Positions 59,607 to 64,000 of a stretch of 64,000 nt of DNA are shown one piece after another. Origin of the DNA: Candidatus Paraprochloron terpiosi LD05. Its GTDB lineage: Bacteria > Cyanobacteriota > Cyanobacteriia > Cyanobacteriales > Prochloraceae. The notes under the pieces were generated by a model, which did not search any database, was not told where the DNA came from, and worked only from the letters and a program-made list of their open reading frames with translations. A program made the translations under genes and the position numbers. Position 1 is the stretch's first letter, and the number at the start of each line of letters is the position of its first letter. The stretch lies in contig CP073341.1 of NCBI GenBank assembly GCA_018141785.1, positions 1,067,118 to 1,131,117 on the forward strand, read 5' to 3'.

Positions 59607-60440
59607 GTGCGGCTCGAAAGTCGCAGTAATTAGTGGGTGAAAGCCCCATGGGGAGTGTCTTCCCCGGTTCCCGCCCGAAGGAGCCTCAACAGTAATGAGG
59701 AGGTTTCACAGCTAGAGGGTTAAATGGCTAAGTTACTATTAGTCCGATGGTGGTAGCGGCCTAGGGAAAGTCTGATATGGTGAGCATAAAGCGAAGCTTG
59801 CAGCCTCGTTAACCTGGAAGAGTGAAAGCCCAACTGAAACACTCTAACCAAAACGGTATGCGGTATATGAGAAAGATGGACTTCTAGGGTCATCATGTAG
59901 ACACCTCACCGCCGGGGTATAGAGCAGCCCGCCGTCAGACGTATCTAACTATTGTGGAACGAGTTAACCTCCACAGGGTCTGGTCTCGACCAGTAGGAAA
60001 GGAGTAATCTGTACCAACTCCCTGGGGAGAAAGGACTCTCCTAAAAAGCGAATGCTGCTAGGACGAAAGTTCAGGGGAATCAATAACCCGGCAGATAGGC
60101 AAATGTCTACCCCCGCCATCCGCGATGCCGGGGGGAGCTGACATAGGAGAGGGTGAAACGTAACGGTAATATCCCTTACCACTTGCGATTTTGCAATCTA
60201 AAAGTTGGAACTTGAAACTCAAAGCTCCTCAGAAGTTAGAGGCGTCGGGCAAACGTCAATGGCGAGGAGGTTGGAATTTAAGGACTCAAAGCCCAATCTG
60301 AATGAGACCTGAAAGCCGATGTCAGAAATGAGGAGTAAACGCGCCAGCGAGTAGGATGATACACCAGGAGCCGGGTGCTTGGAAACCTGCACGCCCGGTA
60401 CTGCGAGGGGGAAAACCTGTAAAGGTCTACCTATCTCGAC
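59607..60440 (+). mobile_element. ORF-less group II intron D3, inside C2
   Basis: 834 nt, begins GTGCGGCTCGAAAGTCGC, ends CTATCTCGAC, domain V at 60368-60401. A palindrome (60110-60135) replaces a short loop that reads TCGAAAGG in D1. Confidence 0.9.
60110..60135. repeat. Palindrome element in D3
   Basis: CCCCCGCCATC - CGC - GATGCCGGGGGG, at a loop tip of the intron. The D1, D2 and D4 copies are uninterrupted here, so the insertion is recent. Confidence 0.82.
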
Positions 60441-61147
60441 AGGGATAACTCTAGTTCCGAATTTTAGGTCGGGGTAAGATGACGCCGAGTAGGAATATAA
60501 TCCGAATTTTAGGCTCCCGTTAAATCCGAGTAGGAACCAGAAAAAACTGAAACTGGACAGTATTCAAGGCGAAGATTGCCACAACCTGACGCACCAAACT
60601 AGATAGAGGCAGTCAACGGATTTTCTACCTTTTGCGGTAGGTTCAATCCACAGGTCATAGGAGCCGTGTGAGGCGAAAGTTTCATGCACGGTTCTGAAAG
60701 GGAGCTGGGGTGGATGACCACTCCTTCGACCCGAACTATAGCAGCTGTCCCGATTGTAAGACATGTCAAAGTTAAGGGAACCTACTCCCTAGACGACCCT
60801 GAACTGGTGGAATATTGGTTAAAGCGGCGAACGAAGTCGGGCAATACCATATGGTCTAAAGGCTCGAAGTATGAGCAAGTTGGAAAGTCGCAAGACTGGA
60901 AATGTCCAATCTGCCACGACCATCTCTTCAACGGTGAGGAAATCGAAACCCATCACATAGTACCTGTAAGGGATGGAGGGTCAGATGATATCGACAATCT
61001 TCAGCACTTGCATAAAACATGTCACAAACAGGTACATTCAAGAAAATCCAAGCAGGGTTTGAAGTGAGGCTTGAGCCGGATGATTGGTAACAGTCACGTC
61101 CGGTTCTTAGGGGAGGAGAGGGAAGCGATTCCTGAACCTTACCCGCC

Positions 61148-61611
61148 CCTCCTGCTCACGCAAATTGCAATTGGCGCGAAAAATGCATTGCGACTTATAT
61201 AATGCCGCTATTGCTAATCGTCAAACTCAATATAAGCGTTTCGGGCATTCGGTAGATTACTTCGAGCAGCAAAACTCGCTTCCTGCATTTAAAGAAGTTT
61301 GGCCAGAATACAAAGAGCTAGGTTCTCATACTCTGCAAGCAACTTTAAAACGAGTAGATTTTGCTTATCAGCGCTTTTTTAAGGGTTTAGCAAAATATCC
61401 TCGATTCAAAGCAAAACGTCGCTATAGAGGATGGACATATCCAGACAGTGCCGGATGGAAAGTTCAGACCAACATGGGGGTCAACGGGATGCTCTTTCTG
61501 AGAGATTTAAAACTGTCAATTCCTATGCGTGGTCGTGCTAGAACCTGGGGAAAACCAACAACTTGCACTCTAGTTTGGAGCAACAATAAATGGTATGCAT
61601 CTATCACGGTT
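61148..61611 (+). CDS. tnpB: tnpB exon 2 (N-terminal half of TnpB)
   Basis: 464 nt; with exon 1 it makes 504 nt, exactly 168 codons. It reads SCSRKLQLARKMHCDLYNAA, then FGHSVDYFEQQNSLPAFKEV, HTLQATLKRVDFAYQRFFKG and NNKWYASITV, the unmistakable TnpB N-terminal half. The RuvC catalytic region and guide-RNA end lie beyond the next intron, outside the window. The ORF without splicing stops at 61635 in intron A4. Confidence 0.88.
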
Positions 61612-61768
61612 GTGCGGCTCGTTCCTAGCAAGTAAAAGTCGCGGGGCAACCCGAACGAAGCTAGGGCAAGGTCTCAGACAAACTGGAGCTGCAATCTAAG
61701 CCCGGAAACAGGCTGAAAGAGTTCCTGAACAGCTGAACCTTGACAACTGAATGAACTATGAGGGTGAG

Positions 61769-62616
61769 GTGCGGCTCGAAAGTCGCAGTAGTTAGTGGGT
61801 AAAACCCCATGGGGAGTGTCTTCCCCGGTTCCCGCCCGAAGGAGCCTCAACCCTCTTTGAGGGGGTTTCACAGCTAGAGGGTTAAATGGCTAAGTTTTCT
61901 ATTAGTCCGATAGTGGTAACGGCCTAGGGAAAGTCTGATATGGTGAGCATAAAGCGAAGCTTGCAGCCTCGTTACGTAGGAAGAGTGAAAGCCCAACTGA
62001 AACACTCTAACCAAAAATGGTATGCGGTATATGTGAAAGATGGAATCTCACCGTCATCGCGTAGACACCACGCCGCCGGGGTATTGAGCAGCCCGCCGTC
62101 AGACGTATCTAACTATTGTGAAACGAGTTAACCTCCACAGGGTCTGGTCTTGCACCAGTAGGAAAGGAGTAATCTGTACCAATTCCCTGGGGAGAAAGGA
62201 CTCTCTTAAGAAGCGAAGGTCGTCATAGGCGAAAGTCCGAGGGAAAACACGACTGTATAACCTGACTCATAGACAAATGTCTACTCGAAAGGGGAGCTGA
62301 CGTAGGAGAGGGTGAAACGTAATTACAAATCCATTCGTACAGGATTTGTAATCTGAAACTGGAACTTGAGACCCAATGTTCCCCATAAGTTTGAAGCGTT
62401 ATGGCTAATCGCTAATGGCGGGGATGACTGGTCAAATCTAAGGATTAATAAAACCACTTGACTGCCTGACGGCAGGAATAGTCCTGAAAAACCAGTCCTA
62501 GAAATGGGAATTAACGCACCGGGAGTAGGATGATACACCAGGAGCCGGGTGCTTTGAAAGTGTACGCCCGGCGGTACTGTGAGGGGGAAAACCTGTAAGG
62601 GTCTACCTATCTCGAC
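61769..62616 (+). mobile_element. ORF-less group II intron D4, inside A4
   Basis: 848 nt, begins GTGCGGCTCGAAAGTCGC, ends CTACCTATCTCGAC. Part of the interior (about 62330-62510) differs from D1/D3 and contains an extra hairpin (TACAAATCC ... GGATTTGTA). It shows the reverse nesting order to D2/A3. Confidence 0.9.
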
Positions 62617-63061
62617 AGTCCCTCCCGTGAAGGAATCACGTGAATCCTTATCTGGCCACAGTGAGATTAATCATCAGGCTGAAGCTGGCGACAGGGCGGT
62701 AAAGTGCGGCCAAACGGTTAGGCAGAGACACTTCCGCTAACAGGGAAAACACCAGGGACAACTTAACGTGAATCATCTGAGAAAAGACCTAAATAGAGAC
62801 ACTGTCGGAAGGCCGTTACAAACGACAGAAGAAACACCGAAAGAAACTCGTAAGGCGAAAACGTGGCACTTACATTCCTGAGTTGGTGACAGGTCAATGG
62901 ATGAATCCCAAGGGTTCGTAACAATAGTTCGTTCGGAACGAGTAAAAACTCGCTCAACTTCCACGGAAACAAGGGATTCCAAGCCTGGCATGTGAAGTGG
63001 TGGGGTCGCCTGATTAACGGCCTATCGGAAGAGCGAGGGTAAGAGAAGGCGTAACTGCCCG

Positions 63062-64000
63062 ATGGTTTCTACAGAGAAAGATACCCAACGTAATTATCAG
63101 AGCGACTAACGAGGTCAAAATTGTGAATATCACTAACCCGACTTCAATCGAATACCGCAGTCTAAAAGCCTTGAGGCTCCACTTAGCCCCCGGCATCCTC
63201 GATGGCGGGGGGCGGGGAAGATTGGCCGGAGGGCTGACGATGTCTGGAAAGACCTGCCATGGAAGAAATTCCGGCAACATGTATTTCGGTTACAGCGGGA
63301 AATCTTTAAAGCGCAAAAGGACAAGCACAAAGCCAAAGTCAAACGTTTACAACGGCTCCTATTACAGAGTCGTGCAGCCCAAGCACTGGCCGTCAAACAA
63401 GTAACACAGCGAAATCTTGGACGTAAGTCCCCTGGAGTTGATGGGAAAACAGCACTCTCTACCAGAGAGCGTCTAGTGTTGTGTCAAAGGCTGAACAAGC
63501 ACTGGTACCACTGGAAACACCAGCAACTGAGAAGGATAAATATCCCCAAGCCTAACGGTAAAACAAGGGGATTAGGCATCCCAACAATAGCCGACCGGGC
63601 GTGGCAAGCCTTGCTCAAGTTAGCAGCCGAACCAGCCTATGAGGCAACCGCCGGAGAAAGGAGCTACGGCTTCAGACCCGGACGCTGTACTGCGGACGCA
63701 CAAAAGCTTATCTTTGATAACCTCAAAAGCACAGTAAATGGCAAGGATAAGCTGATACTGGAAACAGACATCAGTAAATGCTTTGACGAAATTGACCATA
63801 AGGTCATGCTCCACAGAGTAGTCCTACCAATCGAAGCCCTAAAGGGGTTGAAGATGGCTGTAAAAGTTGGTGTACGTGGTGAATACCCCTCCAGTATAAA
63901 GGGTACTCCCCAGGGCGGGGTTATCTCACCCCTACTGGCCAATATCGCCCTAGATGGATTTGAAAACCTAGGGTCTGACCAATGGAAAGGGAGACGTCGG
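63062..64000 (+). pseudogene. A4 maturase gene, disrupted by frameshift and palindrome (partial)
   Basis: The start MVSTEKDTQ shifts frame within 15 codons. A palindrome at 63187-63212 replaces the codons for about five residues near LRLHLA and moves the frame again. From about 63400 the correct frame is open to the window end (RKSPGVDGKTA, YGFRPGRCTADAQ, TPQGGVISPLLANIALDG). It cannot make a full protein as written. Confidence 0.85.
63187..63212. repeat. Palindrome element inside the A4 maturase ORF
   Basis: CCCCCGGCATC - CTC - GATGGCGGGGGG inside coding sequence. Compared with A1/A2 it replaces about 15 nt, so insertion was coupled to a small deletion. Confidence 0.82.

Larger units (their letters stand above)
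59306..60736 (+). mobile_element. Group II intron C2, inside the B1 maturase gene, containing D3
   Basis: Begins GGGCGACTCG, ends TCGACCCGAAC. Joining 59305 to 60737 gives CTGTACGA | TATAGCAGCTG, as in B2 (CTGCACGATATAGCAGCTG). Domain V is at 60661-60694. The core is only 597 nt (59306-59606, 60441-60736). It lacks about 420 nt of domain I-IV sequence present in C1, at the place where D3 is inserted. Confidence 0.9.
54524..61067 (+). pseudogene. B1 maturase gene, frameshifted and split by D2 and C2
   Basis: Homologue of the B2 protein. Start MTEEILENGLNGQLKEWGDINWRR at 54524. An extra base near 54988 shifts the frame, and a stop at about 55149 and a damaged GGVIS region follow. The text continues in three blocks (54524-55520, 58918-59305, 60737-61067) separated by introns D2 and C2. 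It ends with an intact HNH block (CPICHDHLF, ETHHIVPVRDGG). Even after perfect removal of D2 and C2 the frame is broken, so B1 lacks its own maturase. Confidence 0.88.
49640..61147 (+). mobile_element. Group II intron B1 with nested introns (outermost, 11.5 kb)
   Basis: Outer intron in tnpB. It begins GCGCGACCTGAA and ends CCTTACCCGCC, with a canonical 34-nt domain V at 61073-61106. Its own sequence lies in four pieces: 49640-50036, 54286-55520, 58918-59305 and 60737-61147. They sum to 2431 nt and align piece by piece with the uninterrupted relative B2 (2415 nt). Inserted into it are C1, D2 and C2, which themselves hold further introns. Its maturase ORF is frameshifted and interrupted twice. 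Confidence 0.92.
61612..64000 (+). mobile_element. Group II intron A4 (partial, runs off the window), containing D4
   Basis: Begins GTGCGGCTCG directly after codon 168 of tnpB, with the A3-type 5' end (TTCCTAGCAAG). It is interrupted at 61769 by intron D4 and resumes at about 62617. It then follows the A family through the leader and into the maturase ORF at the end of the window. Compared with A3, about 30 nt at the D4 site are missing. Confidence 0.9.

Noticed and set aside
49640-64000. Many ORFs of 60-140 residues on both strands in this region
   Set aside because: They are shadows of the maturase genes or of structured intron RNA, repeat in every copy of a family in the same frame relation, and show no protein features of their own.

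Overview
This is cyanobacterial chromosomal DNA. The signs are petM (a cytochrome b6f subunit), an acyl-lipid desaturase desA, the urtABCDE urea transporter with an NtcA-type promoter, GCGATCGC (HIP1) octamers (e.g. near 92, 6233, 13765, 24717), and cyanobacterial-type small repeats. The heavy load of group II introns, toxin-antitoxin genes and decayed genes suggests a filamentous, Oscillatoriales-like genome. I cannot name the genus from sequence alone.

Layout. 1-6.9 kb: a decayed OmpA-domain gene, ilvE, an M61 peptidase, a frameshifted Crp/Fnr regulator, desA, pdxA and petM. 7-16.3 kb: an SDR epimerase, a HigB toxin with a HigA-metallopeptidase partner, tandem Rpn-family genes, mtnP, map, nadK and a PIN-domain toxin-antitoxin pair. 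16.4-20.8 kb: a DUF262/DUF1524 (GmrSD-like) defence gene split by a group II intron; removing the intron restores the frame exactly. 21-30 kb: purL with an intein, rarD, a decayed hydroxyacid-oxidase/VOC/DapF-like cluster, and purF. 30-32 kb: a restriction-modification pair. 32-46 kb: urea assimilation. ureE-ureF-ureG-ureB-ureC lie on the minus strand, and urtABCDE-ureD-ureA run divergently on the plus strand. ureB is split by an intact group II intron, and the end of ureG carries a 104-nt intron relic. Together these genes import urea (ABC transporter) and hydrolyse it (UreABC with UreDEFG nickel assembly). 46-49 kb: two conserved unknown genes, mltA and a small hypothetical gene.

The striking part is 49-64 kb. 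An IS200/IS605 element has tnpA on the minus strand and a divergent tnpB that starts at 49600. tnpB is broken after 40 nt by an 11.5-kb stack of group II introns nested inside one another, resumes for 464 nt (61148-61611), and is broken again by another nested intron that runs off the window. I resolve four intron families. A is about 2.55 kb and encodes an RT-HNH protein. B is about 2.42 kb and encodes a different RT-HNH protein. C is about 1.0 kb and has no ORF. D is about 0.82 kb and has no ORF. The order is: tnpB > B1 [ C1 [ D1, B2 ], D2 [ A3 ], C2 [ D3 ] ], then tnpB > A4 [ D4 ]. Removing the inner introns gives B1 a core of 2431 nt (intact B2 is 2415 nt) and D2 a core of 810 nt (other D copies are 817-848 nt), so the parsing is self-consistent. 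Only two intron-encoded proteins look intact: the A-type in ureB and the B-type B2. All other copies would need splicing help in trans.

A second dispersed element is a 24-27 nt palindrome (arms CCCCCGGCAT / ATGGCGGGGG, with one conserved mismatch). It occurs about 12 times, mostly inside the introns, where it has disrupted at least one maturase ORF and one catalytic domain V.
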